The notes: a model not told the origin generated them from the sequence alone. DNA of 64,000 nucleotides from Arthrobacter gandavensis (GCF_009192735.1 NZ_VTFU01000001.1:1116001-1180000), one strand, 5' to 3'; positions 7,363 to 17,169 are shown, numbered from the stretch's first letter. Translations and numbers: made by a program.

Positions 7363-10300
7363 TTAATGCCGGTTGTCCCGGTTTCCGGTTTCACCGGTTC
7401 CCACTCGGACTGGTTCGGGCAGGGCCATTGTTTTCTCCCCTGCTCGTCCCTCCGACTGGTCTCCAGCGTTGGATGCCTGCGGCCGCGGGGGAAGGGGAGC
7501 CGGCTGAAGGCCCCGGTACCCGGACATGGCGGGAGGCTCGTCCGTGGGCAGCTCAGAGAGCATTTCACGCAGGATTCCCACGCCGTGCTCCAGCTGCGGG
7601 TCCTCCCCCGCCGCGTAGGCGTGCGGCGGGAAGGCGACCTCAATGTCGGGTTCCACGCCCCGGTTTTCCACGTCCCAGCCCACTCCGCCGGTGAACCAGT
7701 ACGCAAACCGGGGCTGATTGACCACGGTGCCGTCCATGAGGTCAAAGCGCCCGTCGATGCCCACCACACCGCCCCAGGTGCGGGTGCCCACCACTGGCCC
7801 GATGCTGCGAAGCTTGGCCACCTGGGTGATGATGTCGCCGTCGGAGCCGGCGAATTCATCGGTCAGGATCACCACCGGACCGCGCGGAGCATGGGCCGGG
7901 TACGGGGTTGGCTTGCCTCCCCGCGCGTTTGCCCATGCTGTCACCTTCCGGCCGATCAGCTCGGCCACCAGCTGGGAGGTGTGTCCGCCGCGGTTCCGCC
8001 GGACATCCACGACCAGCGCCTGCAGGGATGCCTCCTGGTCAAGGTCCCGGTGCAGCTGGGACCATCCGTTGGCCACCATGTCGGGGATGTGCAGGTACCC
8101 GAACATGCCGCCTGAGGCTTCGCGCACTATGCGCCGGTTGGCGTGGACCCAGTTCTGGTAACGGAGCCTTTCCTCGCTGCGCAGCGGAACGACGGCGATT
8201 CGCCGCTGAACCGGTGCCCCGCCGTCGTCCGTGGAAAGGATGGTTAGTTCCACGGCCCGCCCGGCAGCTCCGGCGAGCAGGGGCGCCGGGCCTTCGGAGG
8301 CTGGAACCGGCTGCCCGTCAACGGCGGTTATGAAATCACCGGGATGGACGTCGGCGCCCGGTGCGCTCAGCGGCGACGTGGCCTGCGGGTCCGAAGACTC
8401 CGCCCCCAGGATACGCACCACTTCCCAGCCTCCCGGGCCGGGCCGAAGGTCGGCTCCCAGGAAGCCCTGGCTCCCTGAACCCTGTTCCGTGACGGGAGCC
8501 GGGCTGACGTAGGCATGGGACGTGCCCAGTTCCCCGTGCATTTCCCACAACAGGTCCACGAGGTCGTCGTGGCTGCCGAGGTTCTGCACCAGTGGGCGGT
8601 ACCGGGAGTGGACGCCTTCCCAGTCCAGCCCGCCCATGTCCGGAGCCCAGAAGAAGTCCCGCTGCAGACGCCATGCCTCGTCGAAGGCCTGTCCCCAGAC
8701 CTTCACCGGATCGAGTCGTACCCGGATGCGGTCAAGGTCCACGCGGATGCTGTCGGCTGAGTCTTCCTCCACCTTCGCTGCGGTGGGAACCACACGGACG
8801 CCGCCCTCGTGGCGAAGCACCACCTTGGTGCCGTCGCTGCTGACGGCAAAGCTGTCCAGTGCACCAGCCAGGACTGAGACTTCTTTCGTGGCCAGGTCAA
8901 AGCGCTCCAGCCGGGATGCCGGTTCACGGTCCGTGGCGGAGGCCCGGCCGTCACCGGTTACCCCGTAGATGTCCGTGGCCTGCCACAGCAGGGCGTCCCG
9001 TGCTGCCTGGAGCTTGTCATAGCGGCCCTGCGGGACGGGAACGGCAATGATCCGGTCGCCGATGCGCTCGGCATCCACCTGCACAGCCTGCGCCTCGACC
9101 ACGGATTTGTCCTCCGCTCCGGAGCCGGCGTCTTTCCGGGCATCGCCGGCACGCTGCGCTGGGACGCCGGAGACCGAAGGCCCAAACGGCGACGGGGTGT
9201 CCGCGGCCAGGGCCACCAGGAACGGCTTGGTGGAGGACGGGAAGCTCAGGTCGAAGCGGTGGGTGTCATAGACGGGATCGAAGCTGCGCTCCGAGAGGAA
9301 CGCCAGATAGCGGCCATCCGTGGTGAACGACGGATCATGGTCGCTAAACCGGCCGTCAGTCACGTCAATAACGGGTGCCGACATGTCCAGGACCGACCGC
9401 AGCCGGATTTTTGTCCGGCCCTCGGCGCTGGCCGGTTCGGACCAGGCCAGCCACTGTGAGTCCGGCGAGAAGGCCAGCTGGTCCACGGCGCCAAAGCCGG
9501 AGGAAGCAACCGGGAACAACTGCTCCGTTCCGACGTCGAGCACAAAGACCTCACCGTACTCGGTGGACACGCCCACGCGTTTTCCGTCCGGGCTGGGAAC
9601 CAGCTGGCTGACCCGGGTGGGTGTGTCGAATCCGACGCGCACGGTGACGGAGCCCGCATTTGCCGGGGCGGCGTCGTCCCCGGGCCGGCCGGCGGGTTCG
9701 GAGTTCTGTCCGTCCGCATCCGTTTCCACGTGCTGCTCCGGGACCTGCGGAACCGTCTGCTGCGGTATCCGGACGGCGGCTCCGGAGGCCGAGACCGGGC
9801 TGGGCAGGATCAGCCCGGGAACCGGGTCGCCCTCCCCCGCGGCCTTCGGGGCAGGCAGCTTTTCCACCGGATGGGATTCCGGTGCGGCCACGGGGGCAGT
9901 GCCGGCAAAGACGTCCTTGATGTAGATGGCTTCCTCACCCTGGAAATCCGCCACGAACACCGCGTGCGACGTTCCCAGGGGCCGGCCAAGGCGGGCACGC
10001 GCTGCGGAGTCCGCCACAATGACGCGGGACGGACCGTCGCGGTGGGTCAGCCAGTGCAGGGTGCCGTGGGTTTCCACGATACTGGCGTCGCCGCCGGCAG
10101 CGGGAACCGCCGCCGAGAGGTGCCTGGCCACATCCAGCGGGCGGGGCCGGCGGGCAGTCCCGGCTGAACCGAGAACAATATCCAGCGGCTGGGCTTCGGC
10201 ATCCAGCGACGGGAGGATCCAGAGGCGTCCCGCTGATTCGAAAACGATGCGGCTGCCGTCCGAAGAAGCATGACGGACATAGAAACCGTCAAAATCGGTG

Positions 10301-10989
10301 TGACGGCGGAGATCGGTTCCCTGCGGTGTCACCGAGTACAGGTTGCCGTAACCCTCGTGGTCGGAAAGGAACACCACCCGTCCGTCGATCCACATCGGAT
10401 CGGACAGGTTACCGTCAAGTTCGGGAACGAGCCGTTCAAACTCCCCGTTGCCATCGGCATCGATCCACAGCTTCCCTGCCGTGCCGCCCCGGTACCGCTT
10501 CCACCAGGCCTGTTCGCGGGTCAGCATGCTGCCGATGACCATGGGGCGTTCATCTCCGACAGCCGGCCCCTCCGCAAGTGTTTCCACCGGTCCATACGGG
10601 AGTTTGACGGGTGCCGAACCGTCCAGGGGAACGGCGAACGCCCACCTCAGCCGGCTGTCCTCCTGTTCCACCGAGCTGGTGGCAATGACCTGCCCTGCGG
10701 AGTTGAACCCCTTCATCCGGGTGCTCTGGCTGCCCCAGAAAGTGAGCTGCCGGAAGTTTCCGCCGTCGGCGTCTGCCGTGACGATTTCCGGCGCCCCGCC
10801 CTGGATCACCTGCCACGCAAGGCTGGCGCCGTCCGGGGAGAACTTCGGGCTGCGGGCCGGCAGTGCCATGGCGGAGACGCGCCAGGCACGCCCTCCGGTG
10901 ACCGGAGCCATCCAGACATCGTCTTCAGCCACAAAGGCAAGAAGGTCGCCGTGCAGATCGGGGTAGCGGAGGTAAGCAGTAGGACTCAT
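7363..10989 (-). CDS. Tricorn-like S41 protease
   Basis: Large cytosolic serine peptidase related to archaeal and Streptomyces tricorn protease, expected to degrade peptides downstream of larger proteases. In 1208 residues: an N-terminal beta-propeller region (about 1-340), a Pro/Ala/Glu-rich insert (about 365-460), a second propeller region with repeated FSPDS/LAFLSER-type blades (to about 720), a mixed core domain, a PDZ-like segment (about 840-920) and a C-terminal S41 catalytic domain. The nucleophile is probably Ser1049 in EFAGSDGD. ATG start; TAGGAT ends 6 bases upstream, so it is probably leaderless. The C-terminal 60 residues are low complexity. The kinase-like gene lies 147 bases upstream on the same strand. 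Confidence 0.9.
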   Translation of the reverse strand: MSPTAYLRYPDLHGDLLAFVAEDDVWMAPVTGGRAWRVSAMALPARSPKFSPDGASLAWQVIQGGAPEIVTADADGGNFRQLTFWGSQSTRMKGFNSAGQVIATSSVEQEDSRLRWAFAVPLDGSAPVKLPYGPVETLAEGPAVGDERPMVIGSMLTREQAWWKRYRGGTAGKLWIDADGNGEFERLVPELDGNLSDPMWIDGRVVFLSDHEGYGNLYSVTPQGTDLRRHTDFDGFYVRHASSDGSRIVFESAGRLWILPSLDAEAQPLDIVLGSAGTARRPRPLDVARHLSAAVPAAGGDASIVETHGTLHWLTHRDGPSRVIVADSAARARLGRPLGTSHAVFVADFQGEEAIYIKDVFAGTAPVAAPESHPVEKLPAPKAAGEGDPVPGLILPSPVSASGAAVRIPQQTVPQVPEQHVETDADGQNSEPAGRPGDDAAPANAGSVTVRVGFDTPTRVSQLVPSPDGKRVGVSTEYGEVFVLDVGTEQLFPVASSGFGAVDQLAFSPDSQWLAWSEPASAEGRTKIRLRSVLDMSAPVIDVTDGRFSDHDPSFTTDGRYLAFLSERSFDPVYDTHRFDLSFPSSTKPFLVALAADTPSPFGPSVSGVPAQRAGDARKDAGSGAEDKSVVEAQAVQVDAERIGDRIIAVPVPQGRYDKLQAARDALLWQATDIYGVTGDGRASATDREPASRLERFDLATKEVSVLAGALDSFAVSSDGTKVVLRHEGGVRVVPTAAKVEEDSADSIRVDLDRIRVRLDPVKVWGQAFDEAWRLQRDFFWAPDMGGLDWEGVHSRYRPLVQNLGSHDDLVDLLWEMHGELGTSHAYVSPAPVTEQGSGSQGFLGADLRPGPGGWEVVRILGAESSDPQATSPLSAPGADVHPGDFITAVDGQPVPASEGPAPLLAGAAGRAVELTILSTDDGGAPVQRRIAVVPLRSEERLRYQNWVHANRRIVREASGGMFGYLHIPDMVANGWSQLHRDLDQEASLQALVVDVRRNRGGHTSQLVAELIGRKVTAWANARGGKPTPYPAHAPRGPVVILTDEFAGSDGDIITQVAKLRSIGPVVGTRTWGGVVGIDGRFDLMDGTVVNQPRFAYWFTGGVGWDVENRGVEPDIEVAFPPHAYAAGEDPQLEHGVGILREMLSELPTDEPPAMSGYRGLQPAPLPPRPQASNAGDQSEGRAGEKTMALPEPVRVGTGETGNRDNRH

Positions 10990-10995
10990 GAAACG

Positions 10996-11001
10996 ATCCT
11001 A
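10996..11001 (-). promoter_or_regulatory. -10 box for leaderless protease gene
   Basis: TAGGAT on the minus strand ends 6 bases before the ATG at 10989. No ribosome binding site is seen in the six intervening bases (CGTTTC). Confidence 0.6.
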
Positions 11002-11136
11002 TCTTTCCGGAGCCTGCCGAAGGCTGAGGAACGGCCCTGTTGCGCCGGGTTCATGGCTTTGCCGCGTCCGGCACACCTTTGTCCCCGCGGATGCCGGCGG
11101 GGCCGGCCAGAACCGCTGCCGGCGGACACTTGGCGG

Positions 11137-12858
11137 TCAGGTGGGCGGTGCCAGAATTTCTTCGATCCGCCATCCGTCAGGCGTGCGCACCATGACGAGA
11201 ACGACGTCCTGGTGCGACAAAGCTGCAGCATCACGCACCATTCCTCCCCCGGCGTCGCGCTCCGCGTACGCCGAGGTGGACACAGCTGCCGGCACGCTGA
11301 CCCGCCCGCCTTCCCCGGTCAGCACCGGCCCCGCGGAAAGAATCTCCACGGACAACCCGGACAGATACGTTCCGGCGGCCTCCAGCTTGGCGATCTCGGC
11401 CCGGTCCGCCAGCATGGCGGATGAACCGGGGACGTTGACCCCGTCCAGTTGTCCGGCATCGGCCGCGCCGAAGGCCCTGGCCCGCAGTTCGGCGAGCGCA
11501 CCGGCCGCGGCTACCGGATCCTCCCCGTGCAGGAGTGCTTTCAGTTCCGGTTCCGGTGTCGCTGTCAGCGGCCCCGGGCCGCCGGCCGACCCTGCGTCCG
11601 CACCGGGGGCCCGGCCCTGCCCCGGCTGCCCGGGCGGCGCCGCTTCCCGGTCCGGCTGAGCCCCCTGTTTGCCAGCCGGTGGGGGGCCGGCATCCTGCGT
11701 TGGTCCAGCATCTTGAGTCGCCCCAGGCTCCCCCGCTGTTGCCACACTTCCCTCCCCCGGTGAAGCATCCGGACGGGCGGCTTCACCACTTTGCCGCTGC
11801 AGCAGTTCAGGAGCCGCAACCGCGACGGCCCCGATCCCCACGGTGGCCGCCACCAACACTGCGGCGATGCCGAGCATCAACCGGCTGGGCAGCGGCCGCC
11901 CGCCCAGCATTCCCGGTCCCGCTCTCCCGGAGGACGGCGCCCGCCGGTCCCTGGAGTGCAGCCCGCGCAGGGCCCTGCCCCGCTGGGTCCGGGCGCGGCG
12001 GCTCTCCGCTTCGGGCTCTGTGCCGGGGATCGGCATCGCCAGGTCCAGCGGTTCGGCAACGGCGGAGGCGAAGACGAGCCGTGCAAATTCCGCGGCGTCC
12101 GGACACAGCCCCGTGTCTTCGGACAGTCCCGCCTCGATGGCCTCGGCAAGAAGCGGCGGAACAACCGGCATGATTGCGGACAGCCGCGGACGGTGGCGCA
12201 CCGGAGGCACGGCGTTTCCGGTCAGGGCAAGCCACCCCACCGCGGCGAGTGCGCGCACGTCCCCTGCCGAACCGGCCGGTGGCTCGTTGGGTGGTGCTCC
12301 GGGGGTGGACTGCTGGGCTTCGGACATGTCGACGTCCGTTCCGGCTCCGCTGCCAAACAGGCTCGCGGTGCCAAGGTCACCGAGCAGCGGCTTCCCCTGC
12401 GGAGTAAAGAGGATATTGCCGGGCGTCACCTGCCCGTGGCACACCCCCTGGCCATGCAGGTACGCCAGGGCAGAGCCGATACCCACCAGGACCGTGACTG
12501 CCTCGCCGGGCGTCAGTGTCCCGCGGGCTGCCGTGACACGGGCCAGGGATCCCGCCGGCGCATACTCGCTGAGCAGCCCCGGTCCGTGTCCAGTCTCCAG
12601 CACAGTATAAAGCTGCAGCAGGTTTTCATGTTCAAAGCGGGAGAAAATGTTCAGCTCGCGCCGCGTCTCAAAGGTTCCCGCCGGGCCGCTCCCGGCTGCC
12701 GCCGTCTTGAGGGCAAAGCGGACGCCGTCCTGTTCGCGCACCACCAGCCACACCCGGCCTGCCCGGCCGGACCCCAGCAGCCGGTCGACCCGGTAGCCGG
12801 ATTCGACTGCCGGCCGCTCGGCTGCAGGGGCCGGCCCGGCCGCTCCGTAGAATTCCAT
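11137..12858 (-). CDS. Membrane-anchored Ser/Thr kinase-fold protein, probable pseudokinase
   Basis: 573 residues: an N-terminal protein-kinase fold (about 20-265), an Arg-rich juxtamembrane stretch, one membrane segment (near 328-352), a Pro/Ala/Gly/Gln-rich extracellular linker and a C-terminal domain of about 130 residues. The glycine loop GSGRAGRVW and ATP-anchoring Lys51 are present, as are Glu68 and the DLG aspartate Asp161. The catalytic HRD-x-K-x-x-N loop reads HGQVTPGN at 141-148, so the catalytic Asp is Gln143 and the loop Lys is Thr145. This argues against ordinary phosphotransfer. The outer domain somewhat resembles NTF2-like folds, which is inference. Start: ATG with TAGAAC 7 bases upstream. 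Confidence 0.85.
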   Translation of the reverse strand: MEFYGAAGPAPAAERPAVESGYRVDRLLGSGRAGRVWLVVREQDGVRFALKTAAAGSGPAGTFETRRELNIFSRFEHENLLQLYTVLETGHGPGLLSEYAPAGSLARVTAARGTLTPGEAVTVLVGIGSALAYLHGQGVCHGQVTPGNILFTPQGKPLLGDLGTASLFGSGAGTDVDMSEAQQSTPGAPPNEPPAGSAGDVRALAAVGWLALTGNAVPPVRHRPRLSAIMPVVPPLLAEAIEAGLSEDTGLCPDAAEFARLVFASAVAEPLDLAMPIPGTEPEAESRRARTQRGRALRGLHSRDRRAPSSGRAGPGMLGGRPLPSRLMLGIAAVLVAATVGIGAVAVAAPELLQRQSGEAARPDASPGEGSVATAGEPGATQDAGPTQDAGPPPAGKQGAQPDREAAPPGQPGQGRAPGADAGSAGGPGPLTATPEPELKALLHGEDPVAAAGALAELRARAFGAADAGQLDGVNVPGSSAMLADRAEIAKLEAAGTYLSGLSVEILSAGPVLTGEGGRVSVPAAVSTSAYAERDAGGGMVRDAAALSHQDVVLVMVRTPDGWRIEEILAPPT

Positions 12859-12865
12859 GCTCTCT

Positions 12866-12871
12866 GTTCTA
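12866..12871 (-). promoter_or_regulatory. -10 box for the kinase-like gene
   Basis: TAGAAC on the minus strand ends 7 bases before the ATG at 12858; the gene looks leaderless. The last base departs from the TANNNT consensus. Confidence 0.45.
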
Positions 12872-12897
12872 GACGGGATTCCAGCTTCGTGCAGAAG

Positions 12898-12906
12898 TTA
12901 TCCACA
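12898..12906 (+). promoter_or_regulatory. Perfect DnaA-box sequence
   Basis: TTATCCACA, the classical DnaA box consensus, lies in the 125-base gap between the divergent kinase-like gene and lipB. A single copy may be chance, a DnaA-titrating site or a control point. Confidence 0.4.
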
Positions 12907-12971
12907 GCCCGCTTCCGGCAGTTCACTGGAGTGTGAGGCATCCCACAGTCGGAAGTTGGGTGCGGGCAGTC

Positions 12972-12977
12972 TAGGCT
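12972..12977 (+). promoter_or_regulatory. -10 box for leaderless lipB
   Basis: TAGGCT ends 6 bases (AGCCCT) before the lipB ATG at 12984, with no ribosome binding site between. Confidence 0.6.
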
Positions 12978-12983
12978 AGCCCT

Positions 12984-13709
12984 ATGGCTTTGGAGTTCCT
13001 GCGCGTCGGTTTCGCCCCGCACTACGTAAATTACCTCGACGGCTGGGACCGGCAACGTTCCCTCCACGCACAGGTGCTGGCCGGCACCGCGCCGGATACG
13101 GTGCTGCTCCTGGAGCACTCGGCTGTGTACACGGCGGGAAAGCGCACCGAAGACCACGAGCGCCCCTTCGACGGCACCCCGGTCATTCCGGTGGACCGCG
13201 GAGGAAAGCTCACCTGGCATGGCCCCGGCCAGCTGGTCGGCTACCCCATCCTCGGCCTGCCGGACCCCACGAAGATTGCCGAATACGTGGAAACCCTGGA
13301 GGACGCGCTCATCAGCGTCCTGGCGGACTACGGCATCAACGGAGAGCGCGTGGCTGGACGCTCGGGGGTCTGGGTCCGCGGCGACGGGACGGACCGCAAG
13401 ATTGCCGCCATCGGCATCCGGGTCCACCACGGCGTCACCATGCACGGATTTGCCCTGAACTGCAGCAATGACCTTGCACCCTACAGCCAGATCATCGCCT
13501 GTGGAATCGCCGACGCCGGAACCACCACCATCTCGGCCGAGACCGGCCGCACCGTCACCCCGGCCGATGTGGTGGACCGGGTGGAGGAAGAACTCCTCCA
13601 GCGCCGGGAACACCTGGTCCGCGAACACCCTGTTCGGGCCACGGACAACACCCCCTCACCGGAAGCCGGCGCCTCCGCGGCCGGACGGTCGAAAGGAGCA
13701 CTCGCATGA
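12984..13709 (+). CDS. lipB: Octanoyltransferase
   Basis: Transfers octanoate from acyl carrier protein to the lipoyl domains of E2 and GcvH, the first step of lipoate synthesis. 241 residues with the LipB motif [18 protein letters not shown] (about 72-89), the lysine-containing [11 protein letters not shown], the GFALNCSND stretch and the catalytic-cysteine region QIIACGI. The C-terminal 30 residues are low complexity. The gene overlaps lipA by ATGA, so the two steps of the pathway are translationally coupled. It appears to be transcribed as a leaderless mRNA. Confidence 0.96.
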   Translation: MALEFLRVGFAPHYVNYLDGWDRQRSLHAQVLAGTAPDTVLLLEHSAVYTAGKRTEDHERPFDGTPVIPVDRGGKLTWHGPGQLVGYPILGLPDPTKIAEYVETLEDALISVLADYGINGERVAGRSGVWVRGDGTDRKIAAIGIRVHHGVTMHGFALNCSNDLAPYSQIIACGIADAGTTTISAETGRTVTPADVVDRVEEELLQRREHLVREHPVRATDNTPSPEAGASAAGRSKGALA

Positions 13710-14710
13710 CTCTTGCCCCCGAAGGACGCCGCCTGCTGCGGATCGAACAGCGCAATGTTGCGGTGCCGGTGGAACGCAAGCCGGAATGGATCAAGGCCAA
13801 GGTCACCATCGGTCCCGAGTACGTTCATCTGAAGGACCAGGTGAAAAAGGAGGGGCTGCACACGGTCTGCGAAGAGGCCGGCTGCCCCAACATCTTTGAA
13901 TGCTGGGAAGACAAGGAAGCCACCTTCCTGATCGGGGGCTCCGAATGCACCCGCCGCTGCGACTTCTGCCAGATCGATACCGGCAAGCCGTCCGCCGTCG
14001 ACATGTTTGAGCCGACCAAGGTGGCCCGGTCGGTGCAGAAGATGAACCTTCGCTACGCCACCGTCACCGGCGTCGCCCGCGACGATTTGGAAGACGAAGG
14101 CGTGTGGCTCTATGCCGAGACGATCCGTAAGATCCACGAGCTGAACCCGGGAACCGGCGTCGAAATCCTGATTCCCGACTTCTCCGGCAAGCCCGAGCAC
14201 ATCGAGGCAATCTGCGATGCCCGACCCGAAGTCTTTGCCCACAACGTGGAAACCGTGCCCCGCCTGTTCAAGCGCATCCGTCCGGCCTTCCGCTACGAAA
14301 GGTCGCTGGATGTCATCACGCAGGGACAGAAGCTGGGGATGGTCACCAAATCCAACCTGATCCTGGGGATGGGCGAAACCCGCGAGGAAATCTCCGGTGC
14401 GCTGCGGGACCTGCACGACGCCGGCTGCGACCTGATCACGATCACCCAGTACCTGCGCCCCAGCGAGCGGCACCTCCCGGTGGACCGCTGGGTCAAGCCG
14501 CAGGAATTCGTGGAGCTCAGCGATGAAGCCACCGAACTGGGCTTCCTCGGCGTGATGAGCGGTCCGCTCGTGCGCTCTTCGTACCGGGCCGGCCGGCTGT
14601 GGGCCGGCGCCATGCGCAAGAAGGGCTTGGAGCTCCCCCCGCAGCTGGCGCACATCGAAGATTCCGGCACCACTTTGCAGGAGGCATCCTCCATCCTCGC
14701 CCGCCGCTGA
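13706..14710 (+). CDS. lipA: Lipoyl synthase
   Basis: Radical-SAM enzyme that inserts two sulfurs into protein-bound octanoate. 334 residues with both iron-sulfur motifs: the auxiliary-cluster cysteines in [12 protein letters not shown] and the radical-SAM CxxxCxxC in CTRRCDFCQ, plus the [13 protein letters not shown]-terminal signature whose serine is near the auxiliary cluster. The ATG lies inside the end of lipB, and AAAGGAG precedes it by 8 bases. Its products modify sucB encoded 9 kb upstream. Confidence 0.97.
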   Translation: MTLAPEGRRLLRIEQRNVAVPVERKPEWIKAKVTIGPEYVHLKDQVKKEGLHTVCEEAGCPNIFECWEDKEATFLIGGSECTRRCDFCQIDTGKPSAVDMFEPTKVARSVQKMNLRYATVTGVARDDLEDEGVWLYAETIRKIHELNPGTGVEILIPDFSGKPEHIEAICDARPEVFAHNVETVPRLFKRIRPAFRYERSLDVITQGQKLGMVTKSNLILGMGETREEISGALRDLHDAGCDLITITQYLRPSERHLPVDRWVKPQEFVELSDEATELGFLGVMSGPLVRSSYRAGRLWAGAMRKKGLELPPQLAHIEDSGTTLQEASSILARR

Positions 14711-14726
14711 CCACTGCCTTTCCCGT

Positions 14727-14750
14727 CCGGCCCGCCCCCAGGCGGGCCGG
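14727..14750 (+). terminator. GC-rich hairpin after lipA
   Basis: CCGGCCCGCC and GGCGGGCCGG form a perfect 10-bp stem with a 4-base loop, 17 bases after the lipA stop. No T-tract. Confidence 0.6.
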
Positions 14751-14839
14751 TGTACGCCTGCCGCGAACCCGGCGGGCCCGAAGCCGTCACCTTACGGCCG
14801 GCCGATGCCGGACCGCGCGGATCAGGCGGCTGAATCACG

Positions 14840-14845
14840 TAGAAT
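14840..14845 (+). promoter_or_regulatory. -10 box before the DUF4191 gene
   Basis: TAGAAT ends 9 bases before the ATG at 14855, giving a leader of at most about 3 bases. No ribosome binding site is present. Confidence 0.5.
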
Positions 14846-14854
14846 TGAACCACT

Positions 14855-15607
14855 ATGGCCAACAGCACAGATTCCGACGCACCCAAGAGCGCCCGCCGCG
14901 GCCTCTTCTCCCGCAAGCCCAAGGCGGAGAAGAAGAAAAAAGGCCCGGGACGCATGAAGCAGATCGCCGACGTCTTCAAGATGACGCGGCGCAATGACCC
15001 CAACCTGGTGTGGGTGATGCTGGGCGCGTTCCTGGGCATCATCGCCGTTGGGCTGATCATCGGTCTGCTGATCGACAACTGGATCACGATGCTCATCATC
15101 GCGGTTCCGCTTGCCCTGCTGGCCGCCGTCTTCATCTTGTCGCGCCGTGCCGAGCGCGCTGCCTTCACCCAGATTGAGGGCCAGGCCGGAGCTTCCGGCG
15201 CCGCCCTCAGCATCCTCCGCCGCGGCTGGATCCTCGAAGAGCAGCCGGTTGCCATCAACCCGCGCAGCCAAGAAGCCGTCTTCCGTGCCATCGGACGTCC
15301 GGGCATCGTCCTGGTGACCGAGGGTTCCCCGGGCCGGGCCAAGGCCCTGGCCGACGGCGAACGCCGGCGGATGAACCGCATCGCACCGAACGTTCCGGTC
15401 CACGTCATCCAGACCGGCCGCGGCGACAACCTGACCCCTTTGTCCCAGGTGGCCAAGAAGGCCAAGAAGCTGCCCAAGGCGCTCACCAAGCAGGAGGTCC
15501 AGGCCGTGAACAAGCGCCTGACTGCGCTGGGCACGCGCCTGCCGATCCCCAAGGGAATCGATCCCTACAAGGCGCGCCCGGACCGCAAGGCTTCCCGCGG
15601 ACGCTAG
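14855..15607 (+). CDS. DUF4191 membrane protein
   Basis: 250-residue protein with a basic N-terminus rich in Lys (SARRGLFSRKPKAEKKKK), two adjacent membrane segments (about 49-71 and 74-93) and a soluble C-terminal domain of about 150 residues ending in a basic tail. It matches the DUF4191 family, an actinobacterial protein almost always found beside lipA and glnA. Function unknown; position suggests no direct part in lipoate synthesis. Probably leaderless. A terminator follows. Confidence 0.88.
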   Translation: MANSTDSDAPKSARRGLFSRKPKAEKKKKGPGRMKQIADVFKMTRRNDPNLVWVMLGAFLGIIAVGLIIGLLIDNWITMLIIAVPLALLAAVFILSRRAERAAFTQIEGQAGASGAALSILRRGWILEEQPVAINPRSQEAVFRAIGRPGIVLVTEGSPGRAKALADGERRRMNRIAPNVPVHVIQTGRGDNLTPLSQVAKKAKKLPKALTKQEVQAVNKRLTALGTRLPIPKGIDPYKARPDRKASRGR

Positions 15608-15624
15608 ATCTTCACAGCTGAACA

Positions 15625-15660
15625 CCAAGGGAAGGGCTCCGCGGGGCCCTTCCCTTGGTT
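15625..15660. terminator. Two-way terminator between DUF4191 and MFS genes
   Basis: CCAAGGGAAGGGC (15625-15637) pairs perfectly with GCCCTTCCCTTGG (15646-15658) between convergent genes, followed by TT. Confidence 0.8.
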
Positions 15661-15669
15661 AACCGGGCA

Positions 15670-17007
15670 TTAGCCCTTCGGCTGCAGCTTTACCGTTTCC
15701 CTGATGCGCGAGAGTGGAATCAGCGCCAGCAGGCAGATGCAGGCCAGGACCACGTAATGCACCGGAAAGCCCGCCGAGTCGATGATCCAGCCCGAGACCA
15801 CCGACGCAAAGACCCCGGATACCCCCAGCGCAACGCCGATCATGATCCCCATGGCGGTTCCGGCGGCGGCCGGCACCGAATCGATCAGCAGCGCGTAGAC
15901 CACCGGGAATGGTGCATTCCGGAACAGTCCCCAGGCCAGGAGCGCCACCCAGGCGCTGGCGGGCCCAACGATGAAGATCATGGCGATAAGCGACACAGCC
16001 CAGCCAACAGTGAGGAACACCAGGGCGAATTTGCGGCCGATGTGGTCTGACAGAGTTCCCCAGACAATCTGTCCAATCCAGCCCGTGAGACCGCTTGCAC
16101 CGGCGATCAGCGCGGCTTCGCCCATCCCGATGCCCTCGCCCACCAGCTGAGTGGTCAGGAAGGTGACCGCCCCGGCCTCAGCCCAGAGGAACAGGAAAAC
16201 GAGCACCACCGACCAGCGGACATTCGAGTTGGACAGGGCTTCCTTGACGGGTTCCATGATGCCGCCGCTGAGGCGGGTGGAAAGCTCGGGGAGGGGTTTG
16301 GTCAGGTTATTCCGGTCAATCCAGTCGTACACCTTGGCCTGGTTGCGCCGCGTTCCGATGATGGCCTGGAGGATGATGATGGGTGTTCCGAGCAGGGGGA
16401 TCAGCAGGAAGGCCTCACGCCAACCTGCCACCCCCAGGATCCCGGCGATGAGTGCTCCGGTAAGGAACTGGCCCAGCGGAAATCCCGTGTGGTGGACGCC
16501 GACGGCGAACCCGCGGTATTCCTTGGGCCACCATTCACTGACCAGGGCCACGTTGACGGGTTCTGATCCGCCCCGGCTCATGCCCATCGGGATCCGCAGC
16601 AGCAGGAAGGCCACGAAGCTGCCGGCAAAACCGAAGGTGGCCGCGCCGCCGAGGATTCCCAGCAACATGGCGATATTCCAGGTCCAGGTCCTGCGGTAAC
16701 CGGTGCCGATCCGATCCGAGATCAGCCCGAAAAGGATGCCGCCCACAATAAGTCCGGCAAAAAAGAATGAATTGACCAGGCCGGCTTGGGCCGCACTAAG
16801 GTCGAATTCCTCCGAAATGGCGGGCAGGACCGCCGGAAGGATACCGCCGTCGATCGACGTCATGAGAATAGCGCCGGTGGTCACCGCCAAGGTCCACCAC
16901 GAGAGCGGGTGTGCGCGCGGCATCCATGATGTGGCGCCCGGGGATCCAGGCTGGGGTTCCCGTTCCGGGGACTTGGTTATCGGCGGGGTGGAAAGTTCAT
17001 CTGACAC
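15670..17007 (-). CDS. MFS transporter
   Basis: Major facilitator superfamily permease of about 445 residues with 12 predicted membrane segments and the loop 2-3 motif GLISDRIGTGYRRT. A second copy of that pattern (GTLSDHIGRKFA) follows in the second half. Layout is closest to the anion:cation symporter / sialate-type group, but no substrate can be read from the sequence. The start is taken as GTG at 17007, preceded by GAGGAG with 5-base spacing. The open frame extends to 17121 but without a binding site or family-like sequence. Confidence 0.88.
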   Translation of the reverse strand: MSDELSTPPITKSPEREPQPGSPGATSWMPRAHPLSWWTLAVTTGAILMTSIDGGILPAVLPAISEEFDLSAAQAGLVNSFFFAGLIVGGILFGLISDRIGTGYRRTWTWNIAMLLGILGGAATFGFAGSFVAFLLLRIPMGMSRGGSEPVNVALVSEWWPKEYRGFAVGVHHTGFPLGQFLTGALIAGILGVAGWREAFLLIPLLGTPIIILQAIIGTRRNQAKVYDWIDRNNLTKPLPELSTRLSGGIMEPVKEALSNSNVRWSVVLVFLFLWAEAGAVTFLTTQLVGEGIGMGEAALIAGASGLTGWIGQIVWGTLSDHIGRKFALVFLTVGWAVSLIAMIFIVGPASAWVALLAWGLFRNAPFPVVYALLIDSVPAAAGTAMGIMIGVALGVSGVFASVVSGWIIDSAGFPVHYVVLACICLLALIPLSRIRETVKLQPKG

Positions 17008-17169
17008 GCGCGCTCCTCGTTGACCACTCGTCCATTGGAATAGCCGGGACGAGGGTGGGAGCAGATGACGCTGCGCCTGCATCCACCCGCTGTCATGGCT
17101 GCGAATAGTCTGAGAAGACACCGGGCCAGTGTCAATCCCCCGTCCGGAACCGGAAGCGTTGAGGCGGAC

